Positions 13,037 through 21,099 of a stretch of 39,859 nt of DNA are shown one piece after another (position 1 is the stretch's first letter; each line of letters opens with the position of its first letter). Source of the stretch: a bacterium (GTDB lineage: Bacteria > Patescibacteriota > Minisyncoccia > Phycocordibacterales > UBA5272). A model generated the notes under the pieces. That model was not told the origin of the DNA and made no database searches. It worked only from the letters and a program-made list of their open reading frames with translations. The stretch lies in contig JAHFMZ010000004.1 of assembly GCA_023267555.1 (NCBI GenBank), positions 1 through 39,859 of the forward strand. Direction: 5' to 3'. Made by a program: the position numbers and the translations under genes.

Positions 13037-14134
13037 ATGTCTATATCCACCATTTTGCTTTTCTTTGTTATTCTTTTAGTTCTTGTTATTGTCCACGAAT
13101 TTGGGCATTTTATTTTTGCAAAATGGACAAATATGCGTGTGGATGAATTTGCTTTTGGTTTTCCTCCAAGATTATTCGCAAAAAAGAAAGGTGAAACAAC
13201 GTACTCAATCAATGCAATTCCGTTGGGCGGATATGTTTCTATTTGGGGGGAAAATGGAGAACCAAATGATATTGCGAAAAGTCATCCGCGAGCATTTGGT
13301 AATCGTCCTTGGTGGGCACAATTAATTGTACTTATCGCAGGAGTTGCTATGAATATGTTTTTGGCGTGGATTATTTTTGTGTCTATTTCTTTTGGCAAAG
13401 TAGAAGTTAGTACAAGCGATGAAGTGTATGGAAAGTTCGCAAAAGATACAATGCTTGTGGTTACCGATGTCGCACCAGACAGCCCAGCTTTTAGAGCAGG
13501 CATAATTCCAGGATCTGCAATTTTAAATGTAACAAGCGCTGGTGCAAAAGCCAATCTTGTAGATGCAACTTCGCTAATTAATTTTATCGGTGCACATAAT
13601 AATGATCCACTGACTATTACCTACAGACATATAGGTGGTGTTCCTTCCAGTACAACAATCGCTGCCGTATATGGAATTGTCCCTGATAAAAAAGCTATTG
13701 GAATATCGGTTGATAATATTGGTGTCATTGATACTACTTTTTTGGAAGCAGTAAAAATTGGATCAGCGCGGACTTATGATATGACGATGATGACATTTGG
13801 TGGTTTGCGTATGTTGGCATCGTCTGTTTATAAAGGAGAAAGTGTACTCAAGTCTCTTTCTGGTCCGATTGGTATTGCAAAAATAGTAGGGACAACCAGT
13901 GAATATGGTTATAAAGCAGTTCTCACACTTGTTGCTATTCTTTCAATCAATCTTGCTATTTTTAATATCTTGCCACTTCCTGCACTTGACGGTGGGCGTA
14001 TGGTGGTTGTGGTCATTGAAGCAATTACAAAAAGAAAAGTTCCACATAAATATTATTCTTGGGTGAATGTTGTTGGATTTGTTTTGCTGATGTTACTCCT
14101 CCTTATAGTTACAATACACGACATAAACGGCTGA
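13037..14134 (+). CDS. rseP: Site-2 intramembrane metalloprotease RseP
   Basis: 365 aa from ATG 13037, selected because the first transmembrane helix starts there and TATACT precedes it. HEFGH (residues 20-24) supplies two zinc ligands and the catalytic Glu, and NILPLPALDGGRM near the C-terminus supplies the third ligand (LDG). A PDZ domain lies between (VVTDVAPDSPAFRAGIIPGS). Four hydrophobic segments are present. The family cleaves membrane-embedded anti-sigma factors or signal peptides. Only one PDZ domain is evident, unlike the tandem pair in E. coli RseP. Its substrate here is unknown. Confidence 0.95.
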   Translation: MSISTILLFFVILLVLVIVHEFGHFIFAKWTNMRVDEFAFGFPPRLFAKKKGETTYSINAIPLGGYVSIWGENGEPNDIAKSHPRAFGNRPWWAQLIVLIAGVAMNMFLAWIIFVSISFGKVEVSTSDEVYGKFAKDTMLVVTDVAPDSPAFRAGIIPGSAILNVTSAGAKANLVDATSLINFIGAHNNDPLTITYRHIGGVPSSTTIAAVYGIVPDKKAIGISVDNIGVIDTTFLEAVKIGSARTYDMTMMTFGGLRMLASSVYKGESVLKSLSGPIGIAKIVGTTSEYGYKAVLTLVAILSINLAIFNILPLPALDGGRMVVVVIEAITKRKVPHKYYSWVNVVGFVLLMLLLLIVTIHDING

Positions 14135-14160
14135 TGCTGGTCACTGTTAATTGCCTGCTG

Positions 14161-14166
14161 TATACT
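14161..14166 (+). promoter_or_regulatory. -10 of proS
   Basis: TATACT ending 6 nt before ATG 14173; preceded by TG without the one-base spacer. Confidence 0.6.
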
Positions 14167-14172
14167 ATTTTT

Positions 14173-15465
14173 ATGAGACAATCACATCTGTTCATAAAAA
14201 CTAGAAAAGAAGCTCCAGCTGATGAAGTTTCCAAAAACGCAATTTTACTCACTCGAGCTGGATTTATACACAAAGAAATGGCAGGAGTTTATACTTTTTT
14301 ACCACTCGGTTTGAAAGTTTTAAATAATATAGAGAATATTATTCGTAGACATATGGATGGTATTGGTCGTGAACTCTTGATGTCAGCTTTGTCTCCAATG
14401 GAAAAATGGCAAAATACTGGCAGATTGGAAAAAGTTGATGTGTTAATGAAAACAAGTGGTGCTAATGAAGGTTCAAAAGCAAAATCTACTAATGAATATA
14501 TTTTAAATTCTACTCACGAGGAAATGATTACTCCTATTGTTGCAGAGTATATTCGTTCATATAAAGAATTACCTGTTGCTTTTTATCAAATACAAACTAA
14601 ATTTAGAAATGAAGCACGTGCCAAGTCTGGATTATTGCGCGGACGAGAATTTAGAATGAAAGATTTGTATAGTTTTCATACTGATGAAAATGATTTGAAA
14701 AAATATTATGATATTGCCAAGAAAGTTTATATGGATATTTTCCACGAACTTGGTATTGGAAGTGATACTTTTATCACTTTGGCTGGTGGAGGAGATTTTA
14801 CAAAAGATTATTCGCACGAATTCCAGACATTAATTGAATCAGGTGAGGATACTATTTATTTGGATAGAAAAAATAATATTGCTTATAACAAAGAAGTCGT
14901 GAATGATGAGACAGCAAAAAAATTAAATGTAGATTTTAATAAAATGGAGCAAGTACAAGCTTCCGAGGTCGGAAATATTTTTCCACTAAATGTAAAATTT
15001 AGCGAAGTACTTAATTATACATATACAAATGAGAGTGGCGAACAAAAACCAGTATATATGGGATGTTATGGAATTGGTCCATCTCGCATAATGGGTGTAA
15101 TCGTAGAAAAATTTGCTGATGAAAAAGGTTTGATTTGGCCAGAGTCTATCGCTCCATTTTCTTTGCATTTAATTGTGCTTTCAAAAGACAAAGAAAGTGA
15201 TACTTACAAACAAGCCGAAAGTATTTATGAAAAATTAAAAAATCACGGTACCGAAGTTTTGTTTGATGACCGCGATGCTTCCGCTGGAGAAAAATTTGCT
15301 GATAGTGATTTGATTGGTATTCCAATGCGTGCGGTTATATCTGATAAATCTTTGCAGGCTGGTGGGGTTGAAATAAAAGAAAGAAAAGGGGAGAAAAGTG
15401 AAATTATTTCTGTAGAACAGTTTATAAAAATGTATACAGTTTGTTGCGATGATTGTAATCATTAA
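14173..15465 (+). CDS. proS: Prolyl-tRNA synthetase, compact form without editing insertion
   Basis: 430 aa from ATG 14173 (MRQSHLFIKTRKEAPADE), chosen over the longer frame that overlaps rseP because TATACT ends 6 nt before. Class II motifs: motif 2 region FYQIQTKFRNEARAKSGLLRGREFRM, motif 3 GCYGIGPSRIM. C-terminal anticodon-binding domain with DDRDASAGEKFADSDLIGIP. It lacks the ~180-residue INS editing domain between motifs 2 and 3, so mischarged Ala-tRNA-Pro would need a trans-editing factor or be tolerated. The tail ends in CCDDCNH, an odd Cys-rich end. Confidence 0.95.
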   Translation: MRQSHLFIKTRKEAPADEVSKNAILLTRAGFIHKEMAGVYTFLPLGLKVLNNIENIIRRHMDGIGRELLMSALSPMEKWQNTGRLEKVDVLMKTSGANEGSKAKSTNEYILNSTHEEMITPIVAEYIRSYKELPVAFYQIQTKFRNEARAKSGLLRGREFRMKDLYSFHTDENDLKKYYDIAKKVYMDIFHELGIGSDTFITLAGGGDFTKDYSHEFQTLIESGEDTIYLDRKNNIAYNKEVVNDETAKKLNVDFNKMEQVQASEVGNIFPLNVKFSEVLNYTYTNESGEQKPVYMGCYGIGPSRIMGVIVEKFADEKGLIWPESIAPFSLHLIVLSKDKESDTYKQAESIYEKLKNHGTEVLFDDRDASAGEKFADSDLIGIPMRAVISDKSLQAGGVEIKERKGEKSEIISVEQFIKMYTVCCDDCNH

Positions 15466-15472
15466 AAAAATA

Positions 15473-15495
15473 TAGCGCGACCCTTGGTCGCGCTA
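15473..15495. terminator. Bidirectional terminator between proS and the 89-aa gene
   Basis: 10-bp hairpin TAGCGCGACC-CTT-GGTCGCGCTA. A7 on the left gives a T-run for the minus-strand gene; the + strand side has a weaker T-run. Confidence 0.8.
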
Positions 15496-15497
15496 CG

Positions 15498-15767
15498 TTA
15501 CGCACAAAAACGATTAGATTGAAGTGCCATTCTTTCGCCGTTGATACCGTTGATTATGTCGGCTCGCAAATTTTCAGCGGCTTCTTCTGGCGTGTTATGT
15601 GCGATTTTTTCCGATGTTAAAAAGAACAGATGACCTTGTTCAAAAAGTTGTCGAAACAAGAATCCTTGCTTGATGTCGTTTTTGTTTATTTTCTTGACTC
15701 CGTGAAGACTATTCCATCTTTCGCAGAATCTGGAAAGCCACTCGTCAAAACCTAGAGTATTATCCAA
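15498..15767 (-). CDS. Hypothetical protein, 89 aa (TTG start)
   Basis: A long frame continues into mreB, but a TTG at 15767 preceded by AAGGAG (15773-15778, 5-nt spacing) and a TTGACA promoter gives a short gene that fits the gap. The product starts (M)DNTLGFDEWLSRFCERWN and ends QSNRFCA. It is soluble, helix-rich, with ARG/GLU-rich surface and no recognised domain. It belongs to the SD-led small-gene group. Shares a terminator with proS and a divergent promoter region with the second mreB. Function unknown. Confidence 0.6.
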   Translation of the reverse strand: MDNTLGFDEWLSRFCERWNSLHGVKKINKNDIKQGFLFRQLFEQGHLFFLTSEKIAHNTPEEAAENLRADIINGINGERMALQSNRFCA

Positions 15768-15814
15768 TTTTTCTCCTTTGTATTTCGCTAGGGATTGTGT
15801 AAATCTACCATTTT

Positions 15815-15843
15815 TGAGATTTTTGTCAAAGAAGATATGAATT
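15815..15843 (-). promoter_or_regulatory. Promoter of the 89-aa gene, divergent from mreB
   Basis: Minus strand TTGACA, 16 bp, TAGATT (extended by TGG). It lies within 15 bp of the opposing mreB -10. Confidence 0.65.
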
Positions 15844-15854
15844 TTTAATTGTGT

Positions 15855-15860
15855 TAGAAT
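15855..15860 (+). promoter_or_regulatory. Extended -10, leaderless second mreB
   Basis: TGTTAGAAT, ATG after 6 nt. Confidence 0.65.
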
Positions 15861-15866
15861 ACGCAA

Positions 15867-16916
15867 ATGTTTGAGCGTTTTTATACACATTTCTCTAATG
15901 ATATTGGTATTGATTTGGGTACCGCAAATACGCTCGTTTATCTTCGTGGGCGAGGTATTGTTATTAATGAGCCTTCGGTTGTGGCCTTGAATACAAAAAC
16001 CAATCGTGTGGTTGCAGTTGGTACTGAGGCCAAAAATATGATGGGACGTACTCCAGGTCATATTCGTATTGTTCGTCCACTTGTTGATGGAGTGATATCA
16101 GATTATGAAGTAACAGAAGAAATGCTTTCATATTTGATTAACAAAGCAAATGATACTGATAAAAAAGTTTTTCGTCCGCGTGTAGTTATTGGTATTCCGG
16201 TTGGGATTACAAATGTCGAGATGCGTGCAGTATATGATGCTGCAAAATCTGCTGGTGCGCGTGAAGTATATATTGTAGAAGAACCAATGGCCGCAGCCAT
16301 CGGTGTGCATATGCCAATACACGATCCGATTGGAAGTATGATTGTAGATATTGGAGGTGGGACAACAGATATCGCCGTCATCGCGCTTTCGGGTGTTGTG
16401 CGTGCCAAGAGTTTGAAAGTTGCAGGAGATACACTCACAACAAATATCATCAGTTATATGCGTGATGAATTCAAAATGTTGATTGGAGAAAAAACTGCAG
16501 AAAATATAAAAATGACTCTTGGTTCGGCACTTCCAGATGAAGCTGGAGAAGAATTAAGTGTGAAGGGACGTGATTTGGTAACTGGTCTTCCTCGTGAAGC
16601 GATTATTACTGACGTTGATATACGTGAAGCGATGTATGCGTCGGTATCGCAACTGGTGGATGCTATACGTGAAGTATTGGAAACAACCCCACCAGAAGTT
16701 CTTTCAGATATTATGCACAAAGGTATGACATTATCCGGTGGTGGCGCGATGATTAGAAATCTTCCAAAATTACTTGAAATGCAATTAAAAGTTCCAGTCA
16801 CCGTTGCAGATGATCCATTAACAGCGGTAGCCAGAGGAACAGGAGTTATACTAGAAAATATAAATCTATACAGAGATGTATTAGTACAAAACACCGATGA
16901 CATATCTTTCCGATAA
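15867..16916 (+). CDS. mreB: Rod-shape-determining actin homologue MreB (second paralogue)
   Basis: 349 aa. GIDLGTANTLVYLRGRG (phosphate 1), VDIGGGTTDIAVIAL (phosphate 2, about 165) and LSGGGAMIRNL (adenosine) are intact. N-terminus MFERFYTHFSND is amphipathic, a typical membrane anchor. It leads the elongation cluster mreB-mreC-(small ORF)-mrdA and overlaps mreC by 20 bp, so translation is coupled. The first paralogue sits alone at 7976. This one is the likely partner of MreC and PBP2. Confidence 0.96.
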   Translation: MFERFYTHFSNDIGIDLGTANTLVYLRGRGIVINEPSVVALNTKTNRVVAVGTEAKNMMGRTPGHIRIVRPLVDGVISDYEVTEEMLSYLINKANDTDKKVFRPRVVIGIPVGITNVEMRAVYDAAKSAGAREVYIVEEPMAAAIGVHMPIHDPIGSMIVDIGGGTTDIAVIALSGVVRAKSLKVAGDTLTTNIISYMRDEFKMLIGEKTAENIKMTLGSALPDEAGEELSVKGRDLVTGLPREAIITDVDIREAMYASVSQLVDAIREVLETTPPEVLSDIMHKGMTLSGGGAMIRNLPKLLEMQLKVPVTVADDPLTAVARGTGVILENINLYRDVLVQNTDDISFR

Positions 16917-17682
16917 ATATAATAATAAAAAACGACGCTCATATTATTTTGTTTTAGCAATTATTTTAATCGCTTTATTTTATTTTTGGCCATCTATTCG
17001 TGCGAAATTGTATCCATATGTGCAACCAATAATTGTTTCATATAGTAAAAGTAAAAATATATTAACTTTTATACCTTCTTCAATACACACATATTTTTCA
17101 TCAAGAAACACACTTAGTGCGCAAAATACTGCTCTTTTATTAACAATTGAACGTTTGGAAAATAATATTGCTGAAAAAGATGCCATTATACGAGAAAATA
17201 ATATTTTAGAAACTAGTGGCACACAACTTACTTCTTCAACTCTTGTAATGTATCCATTGATTAGAGATTTAACGACAATGTATTCTACGGTTGTTCTTTC
17301 AAAAGGGTTTAAAGATGGAGTGGAAGAAAATTCCTTAGTGTATTTACGTGGCAGGCAAGCTGTGTGTACGATTGTTGAAGTGTCTGACCGTACTTCATTA
17401 TGTAAACTTTTATCTGCTTCTGGTGTTACAACAGAAGGGGTGGTAGCCTCATCTTCTTTAGTGCTTTCACTTGTTGGAAATGGAGGAGGGTCATTTATTT
17501 CGGACGTAGTGCGTGATACAGGGGTGGCGGTTGGGGATGTGATTTATCTTGCAAGTAATCCGACAATGACATTGGGTCAAATCGTGAATATTACTCGCAA
17601 TGATCAGGCCACTTCTTGGCGTGTATATATTCGTGGTTTGTATAATCCTGTAACTTCGTCATCATTTTATATGAACAAATAA
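16897..17682 (+). CDS. mreC: Rod-shape-determining protein MreC
   Basis: 261 aa. A single N-terminal transmembrane helix (about 16-33), a coiled coil (about 70-105, including LLLTIERLENNIAEKDAIIREN) and a C-terminal beta-rich domain with VLSKGFKDGVEENSLVYL and VGDVIYLASN, the arrangement of MreC. MreC links MreB and the wall synthase PBP2 in the periplasmic or extracellular space. The ATG overlaps the mreB 3' end by 20 bp. No SD. Confidence 0.92.
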   Translation: MTYLSDKYNNKKRRSYYFVLAIILIALFYFWPSIRAKLYPYVQPIIVSYSKSKNILTFIPSSIHTYFSSRNTLSAQNTALLLTIERLENNIAEKDAIIRENNILETSGTQLTSSTLVMYPLIRDLTTMYSTVVLSKGFKDGVEENSLVYLRGRQAVCTIVEVSDRTSLCKLLSASGVTTEGVVASSSLVLSLVGNGGGSFISDVVRDTGVAVGDVIYLASNPTMTLGQIVNITRNDQATSWRVYIRGLYNPVTSSSFYMNK

Positions 17683-17683
17683 T

Positions 17684-17836
17684 ATGTCACGCCACACTCT
17701 TCTTATTCTTTTCCTAATTACGCTTATTCTTGATATAAGTTTGAGCTTTATTCGTTTGCCTATGTTTACTTTAATTCTTTGTGTTATAGTAATTTTATAT
17801 GAAATTGTTTCGCCGTACATTTACTCGCCAAGCTAA
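17684..17836 (+). CDS. Tiny hydrophobic protein in the mreD position, 50 aa
   Basis: Starts 1 nt after the mreC stop and overlaps mrdA by 38 bp. The product MSRHTLLILFLITLILDISL continues into a second hydrophobic stretch (LPMFTLILCVIVILYEIV) and ends TYSPS-like polar residues. Two membrane helices in the place where mreD (about 160 aa, five to six helices) normally sits. It may be a minimal or decayed MreD, or a fortuitous ORF over the mrdA promoter. The tight spacing to mreC favours translation. Confidence 0.4.
   Translation: MSRHTLLILFLITLILDISLSFIRLPMFTLILCVIVILYEIVSPYIYSPS
17785..17790 (+). promoter_or_regulatory. Extended -10 of mrdA
   Basis: TGTTATAGT, ATG after 8 nt; it lies inside the 50-aa ORF. 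Confidence 0.6.
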
Positions 17837-19547
17837 AATAGCAGCTTCTCACGAAATCGCTCCAGAGGATGTTTTTCTCGATTCTCAAAATCTTTCAAAG
17901 TTAAATGTGAATCAAATGGAAGGGCAACTCGAACGACCACTTGGCAGGCACGTGTTTTATTTTTCCTTGATTGTGATTATTTTTCTTTTGGGTGGAGGTG
18001 TTTATAGACTTTTTAGTATGCAAATTATAGATGGAGATGTATACGCTGCTAAAGCAGATAGAAATCATTTAAAGAGTACTCCACTTTTTGCTTTGCGTGG
18101 AACTATATCAGACAGAAGCGGAAATTTATTAGCGTGGAATACTTTGGATGTTCCAGCCTTAAATACTGGTACAACAACAATCAATGCGACTAACACGCAG
18201 TCAACTATAAATGATATTCCAAAGCGTACTTATACAACACTCGCGGGTTTTTCACATTTACTTGGATATGTTAGTTATCCCAAGAAAGATCAAAGTGGTG
18301 TTTTTTGGCAAGATGAATATATTGGAAAAGATGGTGTTGAAAAAGAATATCAGGACAAACTTCAAGGTGTAAAAGGGGAACGTATTGTGGCTATAAATGC
18401 GCTTCACGAAATAGAAGCAGAAAATGTTACTGTTTCTCCAAAAAATGGTGAAAATTTAAAACTCACTATTGATAAATATGTACAAGCCAAATTATATGAA
18501 CGCATAGAAGCTTTGGCACATAAAGCAGGTTTTGTGTCTGGAGCGGGGGTGATTATGGATATACATACTGGAGAGCTTTTGGCTTTGGCTAGCTATCCTG
18601 AATATGATAATAATTTGATGACAAATTCAAGTACAAAAGAAGATAGTGCAGAAATATCTAGAGAGCTTCTTGATAAACGTAACGCTTTTCTTAATCGTGC
18701 AGTTAGTGGTCTTTTTACTCCAGGTTCTACAGTTAAACCTTTTGTGGCTCTCGCTGCTCTTATGGAAAATGTAATTACACCAGAAAAAAATATTTATAGT
18801 TCGGGACAACTCGTGATTAAAAATAAATATGGTGGGCCAGATTCTGTTTTTAAAGATTGGAAAGCTCACGGATATACTGATATGAGAAAAGCTTTGGCGG
18901 AATCATCTGATGAATATTTTTATCAAGTTGGTGGTGGATATTTGGATCAACCTGGGCTTGGAATTAATCGTATAAAAAAATATTCTGAAATGTTTGGTTT
19001 TGCTACGACAACGGGTATAGATTTACCAGCCGAATCATTTGGTAATATTCCGTCACCTGAATGGAAGAAAAAAGTTTTTGGTACAGATTGGCTTTTGGGA
19101 GATACTTATCACACTGCAATTGGTCAGTATGGATTTCAAATTACTCCACTTGAACTTGTGCGAGGTGTGGCAGCGATAGCCAATGGTGGATATTTGGTAA
19201 CACCTCACGTGCTTGGTGAATTAGATACTGCCAGCACCTCACTTAATCTTTCAAAAAAAGATTTAAAAGTTGTTCAAGAAGGAATGAGACAAGGCGTGCT
19301 TGTGGGTATTGGTGGGGCATTAAATATTCCCGGAGTAGAAGTTGCTTCAAAATCAGGAACGGCCGAGCTTGGTTCCAAAAAAGAATTAGTTAACTCTTGG
19401 ATTAGTGGATATTTCCCATACGATAATCCAAAGTATGCGTTTGTGGTAATTATGGAAAAGGGTGGACAGCATAATCCGTATGGAGCGATATTTGCAGCAC
19501 GCGAGACTCTTGAGTGGATGCGCGATAACACGTCGTATACCAAGTAA
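17799..19547 (+). CDS. mrdA: Penicillin-binding protein 2 (elongation transpeptidase)
   Basis: 582 aa class B PBP. A cytoplasmic tail of about 50 residues, a transmembrane helix (about 52-70), the pedestal domain (RGTISDRSGNLLA about 100), and the transpeptidase domain with PGSTVKPF (catalytic Ser310, Lys313), SSD (369-371, the SxN-position motif) and KSG (518-520). Ser in place of Thr in KTG is tolerated in this family. It cross-links peptidoglycan during elongation with MreB/MreC. rodA is not adjacent. A structured repeat element begins 4 nt after its stop. Confidence 0.95.
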   Translation: MKLFRRTFTRQAKIAASHEIAPEDVFLDSQNLSKLNVNQMEGQLERPLGRHVFYFSLIVIIFLLGGGVYRLFSMQIIDGDVYAAKADRNHLKSTPLFALRGTISDRSGNLLAWNTLDVPALNTGTTTINATNTQSTINDIPKRTYTTLAGFSHLLGYVSYPKKDQSGVFWQDEYIGKDGVEKEYQDKLQGVKGERIVAINALHEIEAENVTVSPKNGENLKLTIDKYVQAKLYERIEALAHKAGFVSGAGVIMDIHTGELLALASYPEYDNNLMTNSSTKEDSAEISRELLDKRNAFLNRAVSGLFTPGSTVKPFVALAALMENVITPEKNIYSSGQLVIKNKYGGPDSVFKDWKAHGYTDMRKALAESSDEYFYQVGGGYLDQPGLGINRIKKYSEMFGFATTTGIDLPAESFGNIPSPEWKKKVFGTDWLLGDTYHTAIGQYGFQITPLELVRGVAAIANGGYLVTPHVLGELDTASTSLNLSKKDLKVVQEGMRQGVLVGIGGALNIPGVEVASKSGTAELGSKKELVNSWISGYFPYDNPKYAFVVIMEKGGQHNPYGAIFAARETLEWMRDNTSYTK

Positions 19548-19551
19548 AAGA

Positions 19552-19673
19552 CCGAACCAAAAATTGGCGACCTACTTGTTGATTTTCAGAAAAAGTTTTT
19601 CAACGTACGAACTAGTACGTCTCTAAACTTTTTTTGAAAATCAACGGCGTATCTCATCCAATTTTTGGTTCGG
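19552..19673 (+). repeat. Structured 3' element, copy B
   Basis: Starts just after the mrdA stop. Outer stem CCGAACCAAAAATTGG / CCAATTTTTGGTTCGG (19552-19567 / 19658-19673, perfect 16 bp). Conserved strand CCTACTTGTTG, inner stem of 21 nt (19578-19598 / 19625-19645, one mismatch), hairpin ACGTAC-GAACTA-GTACGT (19603-19620), then GGCGTATCTCAT. No T-run follows the outer stem, so it is not a standard intrinsic terminator. Confidence 0.85.
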
Positions 19674-19770
19674 CTATCGTAGCATAGATTTAAAATTTTT
19701 AATTTGTAGAAGATTTGGGTTTGTGATAGATTTCAGACAAGTAGTTATTTTGTCTTTTGGGAGATACATT

Positions 19771-20415
19771 ATGGCAAACGTATCTGAATCTGTGTTTTTT
19801 AGTTTTGCAAACAGGCTTGGTCTTTTGCGACGAGCAATTTTGAGTAGTGACACCAAAAAATATATAAAGATGTACTACATAAAACATCTCGGTAAGACTT
19901 CTTCTTTGGCCCAGAAGTTAATCAAAGAGGATTCAGCTCTTGTAGATTTCTGGTATAAGGAATGTAGAATATCTAGTGGGTTTGATGAAGACAGGTTTGA
20001 AAGGGAAGTGAAGCGAGTTATCAAAGGTGAAGAAAAAATAGAAGAAGCTACACCAAAAGAGACTCCTTCAGTTCGCGTTATTGAACCACCTTCTTATGCT
20101 GTTCCTCCTATTCTATCTTCAGAGCCACCACAAGAAGAACCTTCTGCTATACCTACGGATATTCCAGACGAACCAAAGGAAGAAGACAGACCGCTCACCA
20201 AGGAAGAGCGACAACGTTTTATTTCTGTTTTAATTTTTTCTTTTTGTAAGTTTCACGAAGTAACAGATGAAAGTTCGGGGGAGGGTATGGTCGATTATTT
20301 TAGAAAAATTGAACCTGAAATAACAAGGGAACAAGTTATTAAATTTATCGATTCCATTCGCGTGAACTTTGCAAGGCACTTATACAGTTACCACGATGAC
20401 GATATTCCATTTTGA
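19771..20415 (+). CDS. Hypothetical protein with acidic Pro-rich linker, 214 aa
   Basis: Start at ATG 19771 (MANVSESVFFSFANRLGLLRR) because GGGAG (19759-19763) lies 7 nt before. Two small globular parts: residues 1-95, helix-rich and basic (KYIKMYYIKHLGKTSSLAQKL), and about 150-214 (KEERQRFISVLIFSFCKFHEV...). Between them is a flexible Pro/Glu linker (PPSYAVPPILSSEPPQEEPS). It ends in HDDDIPF, an acidic tail. No family recognised. An SD-led gene with its own leader, placed between mrdA and greA; a weak terminator follows. Confidence 0.7.
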   Translation: MANVSESVFFSFANRLGLLRRAILSSDTKKYIKMYYIKHLGKTSSLAQKLIKEDSALVDFWYKECRISSGFDEDRFEREVKRVIKGEEKIEEATPKETPSVRVIEPPSYAVPPILSSEPPQEEPSAIPTDIPDEPKEEDRPLTKEERQRFISVLIFSFCKFHEVTDESSGEGMVDYFRKIEPEITREQVIKFIDSIRVNFARHLYSYHDDDIPF

Positions 20416-20439
20416 TTTTCATTTATTGTTTCACTAATT

Positions 20440-20470
20440 CCGGTAAGCGAAAGCGAGCCGGTTTATTTTT
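20440..20470 (+). terminator. Probable terminator after the 214-aa gene
   Basis: CCGG...CCGG stem with an inner GC-GAAA-GC, followed by TTTATTTTTT. The stem is short and interrupted. Confidence 0.45.
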
Positions 20471-20492
20471 TGCCAAAACATCAAAAATATGC

Positions 20493-20498
20493 TAATAT
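20493..20498 (+). promoter_or_regulatory. Extended -10 of greA
   Basis: TGCTAATAT, ATG after 9 nt. Confidence 0.55.
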
Positions 20499-20507
20499 TC
20501 AACATAT

Positions 20508-20963
20508 ATGGAATATTTAACACTAGAAAAGAAAACAGAGCTTGAAAATGAGCTCAATAATCTAAAAACCGTTCGTCGCAAGGAAATTGCAGACGCTTTG
20601 GAATATGCAAAGTCTCTTGGAGATCTTTCGGAAAACGCAGAATATCATCAAGCTCGTGAAGATCAAGCAAACACCGAAGAACGTATTGCTCACCTTGAAC
20701 AAATTCTCAAAAATGCTGTGATTATGGGAAAGCATCATTCTGGAACTGTAGAAGTTGGGACAACTGTTACAGTTGAGAAAAAAGGCGAAAAAACAGAAAG
20801 ACAATTCGTGCTTGTTGGAAGTGAAGAGTCAGACTCATTGAAGGGTATGATTTCAAATGAATCACCACTTGGAAAAGCTTTGCTCGGTAAATCAAAAGGT
20901 GATGTTGTAAAGTTTATGACACCAAAAGGTGAGATGAGTTATACAATTAAATCGATAGCATAA
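20508..20963 (+). CDS. greA: Transcription elongation factor GreA
   Basis: 151 aa. N-terminal coiled coil with LGDLSENAEYHQAREDQ at its tip (the acidic D..E residues that stimulate RNA polymerase cleavage), followed by the FKBP-like C-terminal domain with NESPLGKALLGKSKGDVV. GreA rescues backtracked RNA polymerase by promoting transcript cleavage. Length and sequence are standard. It is transcribed alone with its own -10 and terminator. Confidence 0.97.
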   Translation: MEYLTLEKKTELENELNNLKTVRRKEIADALEYAKSLGDLSENAEYHQAREDQANTEERIAHLEQILKNAVIMGKHHSGTVEVGTTVTVEKKGEKTERQFVLVGSEESDSLKGMISNESPLGKALLGKSKGDVVKFMTPKGEMSYTIKSIA

Positions 20964-20964
20964 C

Positions 20965-21098
20965 AGGTTTTAGTTTATAGGTTATAGGTGTTAGAAAAAA
21001 CAAGTTATTAGCTTGTTTTTTGTTGGCTAAACTCTATCCATTTGCTATTATTATTATGTATTTCTATAACCTAGTCCCTATAACCTAACACCTATCCC
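20965..21098. repeat. Terminator flanked by inverted degenerate repeats (greA-lysS gap)
   Basis: The left flank GGTTATAGGTGTTAG and the right flank CTATAACCTAACACCTAT (from about 21078) are near-complements. They enclose the greA terminator. The right arm lies directly before the lysS ATG. Confidence 0.6.
20995..21021 (+). terminator. Terminator of greA
   Basis: 10-bp A/T-rich hairpin AAAAAACAAG / CTTGTTTTTT with a 7-nt loop; U-run built into the stem. Confidence 0.8.
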
Positions 21099-21099
21099 T

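Noticed and set aside
15768-16061. N-terminal extension of the 89-aa gene into mreB
   Set aside because: It would overlap the mreB start and both promoters; TTG 15767 has an ideal SD.
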